Position numbers and translations under genes: made by a program
NCBI GenBank assembly: GCA_034190085.1
Contig: JAXHTS010000051.1
Location: 1 to 43,649 of the forward strand
Reading direction: 5' to 3'
Length of the DNA stretch: 43,649 nt
Origin: Spirochaetota bacterium
Lineage (GTDB): Bacteria; Spirochaetota; UBA4802; JAFGDQ01
Notes under the pieces: generated by a model
The model's input: only the letters and a program-made list of their open reading frames with translations
Databases searched by the model: none
What the model was told of the DNA's origin: nothing
Part shown: positions 26,779-36,729 of the stretch, piece by piece
Numbering within the stretch: position 1 is the stretch's first letter
Layout: every line of letters starts with the position of its first letter

Positions 26779-27348
26779 TTAATATTTTAGCCATTATTAT
26801 TTGCTTTTTTGGTAGATTTTCTACACTGTTATGGTGTATATACTGAACCAGTCAAAGCACCTTACATCTCTTTGGCTTCAGGTTCGCCAAGGTTGTTTAA
26901 TGATGTTCCTTAACCTTTTGGAGAAGTAGTGTAAACAGGTCAAGTATTTTCTTGAGTAGAATGTTTATTATTGATTAGCTAAAATAATAAATATATTCAT
27001 ATTTGTCAAGGAAATATTTAGTAATGCCAATTCAAATAGCGCTATAAATAATTTTCTTTGACTTTTTTCATTTTATGGTATAGGCTGAATTTGATATTTT
27101 AGGGATTGTATGTGTCTAATCTGTAATTCAGTCCCCTTGCCAATTGGTGAAAACTTAAGAATAGCATTTAATATGTATTGATAGTATTTATATCACCACG
27201 AATTGTATGCCATAATGAATGATAGTATTATTGATTGAGTGACTTTTTCTAGCAATCCCATTCTCCCCCTTATCCCTCCCCCTTGTTGGGGAGGGAATTA
27301 AATATATTTTATGATCGAAGTTAGTACTGACATAAGGAGAAAATATAG
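26779..27348. other. Divergent intergenic region between ispE and the sensor-kinase cluster
   Basis: 570 bases with no gene. It holds the promoters of two divergent operons, not assignable by eye. A GC-rich hairpin stands out at 27273-27296 in otherwise AT-rich sequence. An AAGGAG ribosome-binding site lies just before 27349. Confidence 0.45.
27273..27296. repeat. GC-rich inverted repeat
   Basis: TCCCTCCCC and GGGGAGGGA form a perfect 9-bp stem around CTTGTT. Together with the preceding C/T-rich bases it resembles short dispersed hairpins of the type found in many bacterial intergenic regions. No T run follows, so a terminator is unlikely. Only one copy in the window. Confidence 0.5.
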
Positions 27349-30120
27349 ATGAAGGGGAAATCTTCAACTAATTCCAATATCTATAAAATTTTGCTAATCG
27401 AAAATAATCCCTTGGATATTCAACATATAAGGGATATAATAGCTGACGTTAGCTGTTATGAGATAGAGTTATCTATACTAGATCTGGTGAATATAGGACA
27501 GGAGCGCTTATATAAATCAGATATTGATATAATTCTGCACGATATCTCACCTCCTCCCGTAAAGGGATTGGATACATTCATCAAAATACAAAGCCAGTTC
27601 CCTGATATTCCTATCATAGTATTAACCTCACAGGATGAGGAAGAACTAGCTATAACTGCATTGAGAAAGGGCGCTCAGGATTATCTTGTTAAAGAACATA
27701 TAAACGGATATTTGCTGACACACGCCTTTCGTCATGTAATTGAGATCAATAAGACGAAGAAGGAGATAGAGAATAGCCAAAGGCGTTACCAACTTCTTGC
27801 AGAGAATTCAACCGATGTGATATTTACTATGGATATGAATTTTAATCTTACATATATAAGTCCTTCTATTACACGCCTGCTCGGTTATAGTGTTGATGAG
27901 ATGATGAATCGGATGGCCAAGGAATTATTGACAACATCCTCTTTTGAGACTGCAGCAAAGGTATTATTTAAGGAAAGGGATGAAGGGTCGGAGAAGAGAG
28001 ATGAACCAATAACACTTGAACTCGAGCTGATTCGTCGGGATAGAACCACAGTCATGACTGAAGTAGTGATTGCTTTGCCTAGGGATAATAAGGCTGATCC
28101 AGTCTGTATCACTGGAGTAATACGCGATATTGAAGAGAGAAAGCAGACAAATAGGGCATTATTACAGACTGAAAAGCATTATCAGATGCTTATTGAAAAC
28201 ATGTCAGATCTCATTACAATTATTGATTATGATGGCATTGTGCTATATGAGAGTCCTTCAATAGAACGTTTGCTGGGATATAAGCCCTATGACCTTATAG
28301 GTGAGGATATTTTTGAATTCGTACATCCTGATGAAAAAAAATATTTAATAAATGCAATTCAAGGGGTTGCAGGTACTAATGGGCTAGGTACAACAATAGT
28401 ATATCGTTTTAGGCATAAAGATGGTTTATGGTGTGTTCTTGAGTCTATGATATCAATTGTATACGATAATTCGGCCAAGGTAGCTTGTTATATTGTAAAT
28501 TCGCGTGATATCACCTATAATAAGCGAATTGAAAATGAGAAGGATGCTTTTCGAGAAATGCTATCTGATCGAATTCGGGAACTGAACTGTCTATTTCAAG
28601 TTTCAAAACTTATCGAGGATCCAAACAATTCACTGATAAAAATTTTTCATGAAACACTTCAGTATATACCTCAGGGTTGGAAATATCCTGAAATTACCTG
28701 TGCCAGAATAGTATATAGGGGACAAGAATATAAAACTAACAATTTTATAGAAACAATTTGGATGCAATCCTCAGATATAATAATAGCTGAGAAGAAGGAG
28801 GGTGCTATTGATGTCTGTTATCTTGAGGAAAAACCTGATTTGGATGTTGGTCCATTCATGAACGAAGAGATGCAATTGCTTGAAGCTCTAGCCAGGTCTT
28901 TGAGCATGGCCGTTGAGAGCAAAAGGATTGAAGAGGAGCTTAAGAGACATAGCGAATATTTGGAAAAATTGATTGAAGTTCGCACAATGGAGTTACAAAG
29001 GGCAAAGGAACAGGCTGAAGCTGCTAATAGAGCAAAGAGTGGGTTTTTAGCAAATATGACCCATGAACTGAGAACCCCACTGAATTCGATCATAGGTTTC
29101 TCGAAACTCATGAAAATAGATTTTGATGAAGATATTTATGAGGAGTATATTGACAACATTCTTAGTTCAGGGACACATCTTCTGAAACTCATAAACGACA
29201 TTCTTGATCTTTCAAAGATTGAGGCAGGCAAGATACCATTTGCAAGTAATCCTATCAATATTCCCGATCTTATTTTATCTTGTATCTCATTGGTGTCAGT
29301 TCAGGCTGATGACAAAAAAATATCAATAAAAAATTTTACCAACGACAAAAATATAATTGTAAAGGGTGATGAGAATAGGCTGCAGCAGGTTATTCTAAAC
29401 CTGTTATCCAATGCCATTAAGTTTACAGGAGAGGGCGGTTGTATTCAAATAGTATGGCGTGTTAGTGATGGATTTGTTGAGGTGGATCTGATTGATAACG
29501 GAGTCGGCATAAAGGAAAAGCATCTGGAGTATATCTTTGGAGAGTTCAATCAAACAGAATATAGTATGGGACAGGTAAAGGAAGGAGCCGGACTGGGGCT
29601 TGCCATTGCGCGATCAATTATTGAGGCTCATAATGGCACAATCACTGTCAAAAGCAAGGAGGGTTTTGGAAGTACATTCAGCATCAGGCTGCCTCTTATG
29701 CAGCATGAAGATATAAATGTAATTTACAAGCAATCTGGGAGCATAACCTATCCCCATTGGGTGAAGGATAAATGTATCCTAATTGTGGATGATGATGAGA
29801 AGAATCGCTTTCTTTTGAGTAGTTTTTTTAAATTAAATAATCAGAGACATATAACGGCTGGAAGTGGGAAGGAAGGTGTATACCTATTGGAAAGAAATCC
29901 CATCTCATTTGTTCTTATGGATATTAGAATGGATGAACTAAACGGTATTGACGCAATGAAGGCTATAAAAATTAAACATAACATACCTGTTATTGCCCTT
30001 ACTGCCTATTCGATGGAGGGGGTAGAGGAGGAATTATTGAAAAATGGATTTGATGGATATATATCAAAACCCATAGATTTTGATAGATTGAGCGATTGTT
30101 TAAGGAGTAATTTAAGCTGA
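27349..30120 (+). CDS. Hybrid sensor histidine kinase (REC-PAS-PAS-GAF-like-HisKA-HATPase-REC)
   Basis: 923 residues, no membrane segment, so cytoplasmic. Residues 12-132 are a receiver with acceptor Asp65 but an atypical surround (ILHDISPPP; first acidic pair is Glu-Asn). PAS domains lie at about 145-262 and 277-392; a GAF-like segment spans 410-525; a coiled coil 525-562. HisKA has His572 (ANMTHELRTPLNS). The ATPase shows the N box (LLNLLSNAIKF), DNGVG and GAGLGLA. A C-terminal receiver (808-923) has a standard Asp858. An intracellular cue sensed by PAS/GAF would feed an internal phosphorelay. First of three linked signalling genes; its second PAS and kinase core are close paralogues of the next protein. 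Confidence 0.92.
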   Translation: MKGKSSTNSNIYKILLIENNPLDIQHIRDIIADVSCYEIELSILDLVNIGQERLYKSDIDIILHDISPPPVKGLDTFIKIQSQFPDIPIIVLTSQDEEELAITALRKGAQDYLVKEHINGYLLTHAFRHVIEINKTKKEIENSQRRYQLLAENSTDVIFTMDMNFNLTYISPSITRLLGYSVDEMMNRMAKELLTTSSFETAAKVLFKERDEGSEKRDEPITLELELIRRDRTTVMTEVVIALPRDNKADPVCITGVIRDIEERKQTNRALLQTEKHYQMLIENMSDLITIIDYDGIVLYESPSIERLLGYKPYDLIGEDIFEFVHPDEKKYLINAIQGVAGTNGLGTTIVYRFRHKDGLWCVLESMISIVYDNSAKVACYIVNSRDITYNKRIENEKDAFREMLSDRIRELNCLFQVSKLIEDPNNSLIKIFHETLQYIPQGWKYPEITCARIVYRGQEYKTNNFIETIWMQSSDIIIAEKKEGAIDVCYLEEKPDLDVGPFMNEEMQLLEALARSLSMAVESKRIEEELKRHSEYLEKLIEVRTMELQRAKEQAEAANRAKSGFLANMTHELRTPLNSIIGFSKLMKIDFDEDIYEEYIDNILSSGTHLLKLINDILDLSKIEAGKIPFASNPINIPDLILSCISLVSVQADDKKISIKNFTNDKNIIVKGDENRLQQVILNLLSNAIKFTGEGGCIQIVWRVSDGFVEVDLIDNGVGIKEKHLEYIFGEFNQTEYSMGQVKEGAGLGLAIARSIIEAHNGTITVKSKEGFGSTFSIRLPLMQHEDINVIYKQSGSITYPHWVKDKCILIVDDDEKNRFLLSSFFKLNNQRHITAGSGKEGVYLLERNPISFVLMDIRMDELNGIDAMKAIKIKHNIPVIALTAYSMEGVEEELLKNGFDGYISKPIDFDRLSDCLRSNLS

Positions 30121-30161
30121 AAATTTTAGTTTAAAAACAATCCCAAGTTGAGGTGAGAAAA

Positions 30162-32150
30162 TTGAAAGAAATTGCTGACAATTCGATTAAAGTGCTTATA
30201 GTAGATGACAGCATAACGAGTATCGAGTTTTATAAATATATGTTATCTAAATCTACTACAACCCTCTTTCAAACAGAATCGGTTGCCTCTCTCTTTGATT
30301 CGCTAAATATTTTAGATAATAATCATTATGATGTTATCCTGTTGGATCTAAATTTGACAGATAGTATGAACTTGAATACTCTGCTAAAGATTAAGGAAAA
30401 AAGTTCCCACCTTCCGATTATTGTTATTACTGGAGAACATGAGGATGATCTCGGCGCAGAGGCAATAGCCAATGGCGCTCAAGATTATTTAATTAAGGGA
30501 AAACATGATATATATTTGCTGGAAAAATCAATAAAATATGCTATTGAGCGCAAAAAGATTGAAGATAATCTCCGCTGGAAAGAGGTCACTATTCGTGTGC
30601 TTTTAAATGCTCCTACGGAGTCTATGTCTCTGCTTGATCTTCATGGGAATATCATTGAGATGAACAGGACTGCTGCAATAAAATTAGGAAAAGATGTTGA
30701 TGAGATGATAGGTAAATGTATTTGGGATTTCTTTCCGTCAAATTTAGCCGAATTAAGAAAAAAATTGACATCCGAGGTAATTGAAACTAAAAAATCAGTA
30801 CATTATTTGGATGAACGATCAGGATTTATCTTTGAGAACAGCCTGTACCCTGTCTTTGATGAACAGAGGAGAGTCACGCAGATTGCAACCTTCAGCAAAG
30901 ACATCACCGCACGCAGACGAGCTGAGGAGTCATTGAAGAAAAGTGAAGAGCAATTTCGAATGATGATCGAAAATGGTTCAGATATTATTTCACTTTTAGA
31001 TGACGAGGGAATAATTTTATATGAAAGTCCTTCAATTGACCGCTTACTCGGTTATAATCCTATAGATATAATTGGTATGAAATTCCTTGATTTCATACAT
31101 CCCGATGATCTAGAGATTTTGACCAATACCCTTAATGAATTGCTTCACAATGGAGTGGAGAGTAAGTCCGATACCCCATTATTGAGGGTGAATCGATTTC
31201 ATCACAAAAATGGCTCATGGCGAATATTAGAATCCATATTCAATCCATATATTGATAATAAGAATAGAGTATCATGTTTAATAGTCAATTCACGTGATAT
31301 CACTGATCGTAAGCGAATAGAAGCGGAACTGCTAAAGCATAAGGAACACCTTGAAGAACTTGTTGAAGAACGCACCATTGAGCTTATTAAGGCTAAGGAT
31401 TTGGCAGAGTCTGCTAATAGGGCAAAGAGCGAATTTCTCTCCACTATGAGTCATGAACTCAGGACTCCTCTAAACTCAATTTTAGGATTTTCGAAACTGA
31501 TGATTATGGGTTATGATGAAGAGACCTACAATACACATGCCAATAATATACTCTCTTCAGGAAAGCGTCTTTTGAATACTATTAACGATATTTTGGAATA
31601 CACAAGCATTGATGCTGGCAGAATAGAGCTTAATCGTGGATTCATCCATTTACAGGATATTCTTTCGAGATGTGTTTCGTCATTTTCATATGAAGCTGAC
31701 AGCAAGGAGATATCAATTGAGAATAGGGTAAGTGATGGGAAGCCACTCAGGATTTTAGGCGATAGAGATAAAATAGAGCAAGTCTTTAGAATTCTGCTAT
31801 CCAATGCAATAAAATATAGTGCCACTGGCGAGAAGATAAAAATATTATCACATGTACAGAATAACCATATTGAAATAGATATAATTGATAGGGGCATTGG
31901 GATAAGGAAAGAGGATCAAGATCTTATATTTAGAGATTTTACACAGGTGGAATCAGGATTGACACGTGAAACCGAGGGTGCTGGATTAGGCCTTACAATT
32001 GCGCAGGGAATCATAAAAGCTCATAAAGGCACAATCTCTCTAAAAAGCGAAGTGGGGAAGGGAAGCATCTTTACAGTTAGGTTGCCTCTGGCTATATATT
32101 CAAAGCCAGCGACAATTGATAATTTTAATAGTAAGGTCAGATTAGAGTAG
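30162..32150 (+). CDS. Sensor histidine kinase with N-terminal receiver (REC-PAS-PAS-HisKA-HATPase)
   Basis: 662 residues from a TTG that has GAGGTGA five bases ahead; a GTG at 30153 is in frame but lacks a ribosome-binding site. The receiver (about 10-130) has DD and acceptor Asp62 (ILLDLNL). Two PAS domains lie near 140-255 and 265-385, then a coiled coil, HisKA with His431 (STMSHELRTPLNS) and an ATPase with LLSNAIKY, DRGIGI and GAGLGLT. It lacks the C-terminal receiver of its upstream neighbour. The second PAS and HisKA regions of the two proteins are so alike (for example the shared block YESPSI-RLLGY) that tandem duplication is likely. Confidence 0.92.
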   Translation: MKEIADNSIKVLIVDDSITSIEFYKYMLSKSTTTLFQTESVASLFDSLNILDNNHYDVILLDLNLTDSMNLNTLLKIKEKSSHLPIIVITGEHEDDLGAEAIANGAQDYLIKGKHDIYLLEKSIKYAIERKKIEDNLRWKEVTIRVLLNAPTESMSLLDLHGNIIEMNRTAAIKLGKDVDEMIGKCIWDFFPSNLAELRKKLTSEVIETKKSVHYLDERSGFIFENSLYPVFDEQRRVTQIATFSKDITARRRAEESLKKSEEQFRMMIENGSDIISLLDDEGIILYESPSIDRLLGYNPIDIIGMKFLDFIHPDDLEILTNTLNELLHNGVESKSDTPLLRVNRFHHKNGSWRILESIFNPYIDNKNRVSCLIVNSRDITDRKRIEAELLKHKEHLEELVEERTIELIKAKDLAESANRAKSEFLSTMSHELRTPLNSILGFSKLMIMGYDEETYNTHANNILSSGKRLLNTINDILEYTSIDAGRIELNRGFIHLQDILSRCVSSFSYEADSKEISIENRVSDGKPLRILGDRDKIEQVFRILLSNAIKYSATGEKIKILSHVQNNHIEIDIIDRGIGIRKEDQDLIFRDFTQVESGLTRETEGAGLGLTIAQGIIKAHKGTISLKSEVGKGSIFTVRLPLAIYSKPATIDNFNSKVRLE

Positions 32151-32393
32151 GGGTGATTTTATTCTTCTTGATTAATAAAATCTCTGTTATTTGTATCAAA
32201 TTAGCATTCACTCAATATAAACCAAGTAATAGATCATTTGTACGTTATAATATAATTTTCGGGTGGTTTCTATATGATAACATGGTTTAGAGATCATTCT
32301 ACAATGAAAAAATATATTATATACAACGAACTCAAAGGTGATTGAATATAAACGGTTAAGTTTCTGATATGTAAATCATACAGGAGGTTTTAC

Positions 32394-33650
32394 ATGAGCA
32401 AGATTCAGACTATGTCCCCAGAGCTTAAACCTAGAAATCCGATTTTAATCCTTGAGGATGTAAAGGAAAATCAGGATCTCCTGAAGGGAATATGCAAAAA
32501 AATGGGCATCCCTTGCGAGATTGCTGAGAACGGAGAGGTGGGATTGCAATTACTTGAAAAGAATACCTTCTCTATCTATATTGTTGATTTAATAATGCCG
32601 GTTATGGATGGTCGAATCTTTATCCAGAATCTGAAGAAAAAGCACCCTGAGTCCGTAGTATTAGTACAAACAGCCCTGGATACTGCAGATACAATTATCG
32701 ATATAATGAAATTGGATGTCTTTGATTATATTGTAAAGCCGATTGATCTTGAAGTATTTCAAAAAGCTATTCATAAGAGCCTGGAGTATAAATATCTCAA
32801 GGATATGGAAAGAAATCTGAACCTTAATGCCGGTGCTAAAATACGAAACCAAATAGAATGGCTAAATTACAAGGAAGATAGAAGGGTATCGGAGAAGGAT
32901 GATACTGATATAAAATCGATATACAATTTAAAGACTTCCATCACTCAGGGAACAGGTTTTGGATCCCTATTAACTTTGATCGATTTAGTCAAAGGAAGCA
33001 AAGTGGATGCAGGGGATGTTTATAAAATTGACAAACAGATTATAGATTTGCTCATTAATAATTACGATATATGTAATGCACAACTTGAGGGACTGCATTC
33101 CATTTCAAAACTGCTCGAAATAAAGTGCTCTTTAAATCAAATTGACGCAACGGAGCTTGTGGCTGCCATTCCTAATATGGTAGTTGATGTCATTTCGTTT
33201 TTATCCCTAAAGGATTTGCGGGTAACCTATCCTGAGTTAAAGACAAACTGTAAGATAAATGTTGATATGGAAAAGCTGTCACTTATAATTGAAGAGTTGT
33301 TCATTAACGCATACAAATATGCAGTTCATAAGAGCGCTATAAATATATTCTCCCAAATAAAAGAGGGTTATTTTTGGCTCTCCTTTATGAACGAAGTATA
33401 TGAAGAGCCATATGGAGGGGTCCCGCCAGAGTATGAGAAGCTTGTCTTGGAGCCATTTTTTAGGCTTCTACCTCCAGATGAAACGATTGGCATGGTTGAG
33501 AAATATGGTCTTGGGCTTGGTCTGTCAGTAGTTGATAATATAATCAGAAAACACAACGGAATGTTTATGATACATGATGTTAAGGATCATACACACGATA
33601 GTATAAAGAGCAGCGTGCTTGCTGAAATCCTGCTACCAGTAATTCCATAA
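32394..33650 (+). CDS. Response regulator with C-terminal HATPase domain, no evident phospho-His
   Basis: 418 residues. Residues 16-135 form a canonical receiver: acidic pair Glu21-Asp22, acceptor Asp65 (IVDLIMPVMDG), switch Thr and Lys115 (IVKPID). Residues 185-260 replace the dimerisation helix of kinases with a helix that has no HELRTP-like motif. The ATPase part keeps the N box (Glu300-Glu-Leu-Phe-Ile-Asn305) and the G box (GLGLGLSVVDNII at about 372). It may be an output whose ATPase domain is controlled by receiver phosphorylation, or a pseudo-kinase partner of the two kinases upstream. AGGAGG lies seven bases ahead of the ATG. Confidence 0.85.
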   Translation: MSKIQTMSPELKPRNPILILEDVKENQDLLKGICKKMGIPCEIAENGEVGLQLLEKNTFSIYIVDLIMPVMDGRIFIQNLKKKHPESVVLVQTALDTADTIIDIMKLDVFDYIVKPIDLEVFQKAIHKSLEYKYLKDMERNLNLNAGAKIRNQIEWLNYKEDRRVSEKDDTDIKSIYNLKTSITQGTGFGSLLTLIDLVKGSKVDAGDVYKIDKQIIDLLINNYDICNAQLEGLHSISKLLEIKCSLNQIDATELVAAIPNMVVDVISFLSLKDLRVTYPELKTNCKINVDMEKLSLIIEELFINAYKYAVHKSAINIFSQIKEGYFWLSFMNEVYEEPYGGVPPEYEKLVLEPFFRLLPPDETIGMVEKYGLGLGLSVVDNIIRKHNGMFMIHDVKDHTHDSIKSSVLAEILLPVIP

Positions 33651-33765
33651 TTGGAACTTAACCATTAATAAAACCTCAAGCCTTTATTAAACCTCAAAAT
33701 AAGGTAAGAGTAGCCCAAAACTATCGCAAACTTATAGCAGCAATATGAAATCGAGATCCAGAGAT

Positions 33766-35952
33766 CTATTGTTTTTCCAATGATCTCCTAATTGCAAAGA
33801 AACTGCCAAAGGATATCAGAATTGTACCGAGCCATACTAACCATATGAGACGCTTGAAAGAGACCTCCACTATTGCTGAATCAGGCTGTATTGGGGCGTC
33901 CTTTCCCGGGTCTACAAAGATGAGCACCTTTTTGTGTTTGATATCAAACCTCATCATGGATATTTTTCTATTTGTATGAGGAATTTTTACATCAATCGGC
34001 ACTTTCATGTCTTTGTTTATTATTTTTAGTCCGGGCTTGAGAAAATAGTTCTTCCCCATACTATTGACACTTAGCTTTGCGAAGAGTTCAGGGGTTCCGG
34101 CCTTCATATGCTGTTTGTTGATTTCAAATCCAATAAATTTTATTTTTAGGTCTTGAATCTCTTTTTCCTCGCCCTTTAGGAGTATTATTTCCCCTCTGCC
34201 CTCTAAACCCGATTTATATTCCACGGGTGAGACATAGACGTCCCTAAAGAAACCGTAGTCTACATATGGCTCTCTGTAGAGCGAGTTTGTCTTTCTATTG
34301 ATGTAATACTCAGTCTCAATTTCCATCGTCTCTCCTCCATCGCTGTATAGAAACCGCAGGCTGGCTCTCATTGATTTGGTGATATCCTTGAATGTCAGCT
34401 TTACAGAGTCTATCTCCTCCTCTACTTCTTGGATAAGATTCTTCTGAATTGAATAGGAATGAAGATTTGACGTTATTATGCCAATGACTAATATAGCTAC
34501 TCCGATATGGGATAGACGCGATGATGTAATAACCCTTAGTTTATACTTACGCAAGTCAACAATATTTTGCAATACTACGAACAGCGCAGCGACTGCAAAA
34601 GTATAGGCGAAAACATTATGGGTATGCTGTAGATTAATTAGAATGGCAAGGATTAGGGATATGACAGATATTGTAATTATACCTTTAATGTTTATGCTCT
34701 TAGAGAAATTGAAAATTGAGGAAAGGGCTATAAATGCGAGAATAAGTAAACCCAAGGGTATAGATATATTGTTGTAGAATGTTGCTTTAACGGATGTTGG
34801 ATTGGATAAAAATACTTTTGATAAAATGGGCATGGATGTTCCAATTAGTATAAAGAGAGAATAGAATGAGAGGGTGATTATCCCATAGCTTATTATGTTG
34901 TCGGTTGTGAATATTTTGTTGCTGAGCGGACTTGACTCAATATCGGAGAAACGCTTAATCAAGAGCACTGCCCCCAATAATAAGAAGAAGACGATGAATA
35001 ATATTAAGTAAATTGATATCCCGAGATCACTGAATGAATGTACGGAGAAATCTGAGAGTATGCCGCTCCTTGTGAGAAAGGTGCTGTATAGAACAGTTAT
35101 AAAAGATATTATGGCAAGGAATAGGTTTGTTTTGATCAGGGCCCCCTTTCTCTTCTGGATATTCATCCCATGCATTAGCGCAACAATGAAGAGCCATGGT
35201 ATGAGGGATGAGTTTTCCACTGGATCCCATCCCCAGTATCCACCCCAGCCCAACACCTTATATGCCCAGTAACCCCCTAAGAATATCCCCATCCCTAGTG
35301 ATGCCATGCAGAATAGAATCCATTTATAGGATCTGTTTATCCATGATTTATAATCATTCTTGAAAAGACCCGCTATTGCATAGCCAAAGGGTATTACTGC
35401 GGATGCATATCCAACAAAGAGAACAGGGGGATGGATTACCATCCAGGGGTCCTGCAACAGCGGATTAAGACCGGAGCCGTCTTGCGGGATCATGTTGGGT
35501 TTAAAGCGATTGGGGAAGCGTTCCCATACATATTCGAAGGGTCCGTGAATGCAAAGAATTAATAGTATAAATAATTGAGCTAAAATGATGATGCCGAGGA
35601 GTATGTTTTCGTTTTCATCCTTAGATCTAATGATAATAAGGCCAAAGATAAAGAGCAGGAATATCCAAAGAAGAAATGTTCCCTCCTGGCCTGCCCATAG
35701 GGCTGTTATCTTATATACAAGCGGAAGGTCATTTGATGAATAATTATATACATAGTTAAAGTTGAAGCTATTAGTTAAAAATGCAAAGAGGAGCAGAATC
35801 AATGTTAGGGTTATGGATATTCCCGATAGATAAAACAACCTCTCTGCCTTGATTATGTCGGACTCGCCGCCCTTATGGCTCTTTGCTAAAAAAAAGATCG
35901 AGATAATGGATGTTGCAAATGTAAAGTATATCAGTATTGTTCCTATATTCAT
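33766..35952 (-). CDS. ccmF: Cytochrome c heme lyase subunit CcmF
   Basis: 728 residues, many membrane spans. The heme-handling WWD motif is WGGYWGWDPVENSSLIPWL; GQEGTFLLW and DPWMVIHPPVLFVGYAS are also family-typical. CcmF takes heme from holo-CcmE and attaches it to apocytochrome c outside the inner membrane. The ATG overlaps the TAA of ccmE by one base (TAATG), with AAAGGA upstream, so I reject the longer upstream frame. Last gene of the ccm operon. CcmH, which normally assists CcmF, is not encoded nearby. Confidence 0.95.
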   Translation of the reverse strand: MNIGTILIYFTFATSIISIFFLAKSHKGGESDIIKAERLFYLSGISITLTLILLLFAFLTNSFNFNYVYNYSSNDLPLVYKITALWAGQEGTFLLWIFLLFIFGLIIIRSKDENENILLGIIILAQLFILLILCIHGPFEYVWERFPNRFKPNMIPQDGSGLNPLLQDPWMVIHPPVLFVGYASAVIPFGYAIAGLFKNDYKSWINRSYKWILFCMASLGMGIFLGGYWAYKVLGWGGYWGWDPVENSSLIPWLFIVALMHGMNIQKRKGALIKTNLFLAIISFITVLYSTFLTRSGILSDFSVHSFSDLGISIYLILFIVFFLLLGAVLLIKRFSDIESSPLSNKIFTTDNIISYGIITLSFYSLFILIGTSMPILSKVFLSNPTSVKATFYNNISIPLGLLILAFIALSSIFNFSKSINIKGIITISVISLILAILINLQHTHNVFAYTFAVAALFVVLQNIVDLRKYKLRVITSSRLSHIGVAILVIGIITSNLHSYSIQKNLIQEVEEEIDSVKLTFKDITKSMRASLRFLYSDGGETMEIETEYYINRKTNSLYREPYVDYGFFRDVYVSPVEYKSGLEGRGEIILLKGEEKEIQDLKIKFIGFEINKQHMKAGTPELFAKLSVNSMGKNYFLKPGLKIINKDMKVPIDVKIPHTNRKISMMRFDIKHKKVLIFVDPGKDAPIQPDSAIVEVSFKRLIWLVWLGTILISFGSFFAIRRSLEKQ

Positions 35953-36323
35953 TATTGGTTTTCCTTTATATATTTTGATGGACATTTAACAAGAATCTTT
36001 TCCGCCTCAAATATCTTCTGTTGAATGTTAAAAGATCCCAGTGCTACTATCTGATTGGCATGATCAAAATTTAATGGTTTCGTGCCTCTGTAGATTATAT
36101 TCATTGGAGTGCCATCTTTATCATCCAGTTTAAAGGTAAAGTAGCCTTCATAATGTTCTGCGGCAACGGACTTGTCCAGTTTGCCGATTACCTGAACATA
36201 GCTGCCCGAATCCATTGCGCTTTGAAAGGAAACATAGGGTGTAAGCACACCACTCAATGAATAGAGGGCTATGACGATAAAGATTATTATAAAAGCAAAT
36301 ATAATTATCTTCTTATAGTTCAT
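35952..36323 (-). CDS. ccmE: Heme chaperone CcmE, Cys-x3-Tyr type
   Basis: 123 residues: an N-terminal membrane anchor (about 5-22) and a periplasmic OB-fold (SYVQVIGKLDKS, FTFKLDDKDGTPMNIIYRG). The heme site, normally His-x3-Tyr, reads Cys114-Pro-Ser-Lys-Tyr118. CcmE with Cys in this place is known from Desulfovibrio-type and archaeal Ccm systems that also lack CcmG and CcmH. It receives heme from CcmC and passes it to CcmF. It overlaps its upstream neighbour by 11 bases and ccmF by one. Confidence 0.92.
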   Translation of the reverse strand: MNYKKIIIFAFIIIFIVIALYSLSGVLTPYVSFQSAMDSGSYVQVIGKLDKSVAAEHYEGYFTFKLDDKDGTPMNIIYRGTKPLNFDHANQIVALGSFNIQQKIFEAEKILVKCPSKYIKENQ

Positions 36324-36729
36324 CTATCTTTTTCTCCAGTTTTTTGATTTTTTTGTCTATTAAATAGATATAAAGGCTCAATCCAAACCATATTATAAGC
36401 GTTATGAGCATCACCTTAATGAGAATGCTCCATCTGCGATTTTCATCCTCATAGGCAGCGCTATAAGAACTATTCTCGATCATCTGTATGTTGTTATCCG
36501 ATTTTTCATCCGCATAGAGGTTGTTTCCGTTTGAGGTAACAGAATGGACATAGATGCTATTTGTATAATATCGGGATTTAGATACATTATAGTGATCGCT
36601 ATAGCTTAAGGGATATGTGAAATGTGCTGATGCGATTATCTGTTTTGGGGACATTAAGGGACGAGTTATAGAAGTGAAGCTGATAAAGAGCAGTGCGCCT
36701 ATAATGATAATCGCGTATTTATTCCTCAT
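36313..36729 (-). CDS. ccmD: CcmD-like protein with an added periplasmic segment
   Basis: 138 residues. The C-terminal 40 (hydrophobic WSILIKVMLITLIIWFGLSL followed by a charged helix KKIKKLEKKIDEL) match CcmD, a small protein that helps release holo-CcmE from CcmC/CcmAB. Unlike usual CcmD (about 50-60 residues) it has an extra N-terminal membrane segment or signal peptide (7-20) and about 75 polar residues (SAHFTYPLSYSDHYNVSKSR) that should face outward. Position between ccmC and ccmE supports the call. It overlaps both neighbours by 11 bases. Confidence 0.7.
   Translation of the reverse strand: MRNKYAIIIIGALLFISFTSITRPLMSPKQIIASAHFTYPLSYSDHYNVSKSRYYTNSIYVHSVTSNGNNLYADEKSDNNIQMIENSSYSAAYEDENRRWSILIKVMLITLIIWFGLSLYIYLIDKKIKKLEKKIDEL

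Noticed and set aside
27273-27296. GC-rich hairpin as a rho-independent terminator
   Set aside because: No T run on either strand, and the flanking genes diverge from it, so no transcript needs to end there.
3139-33710. Shared 14-mer CTCAAAATAAGGTA near 3140 and 33695
   Set aside because: A match of this length is expected by chance in 43 kb of AT-rich sequence.
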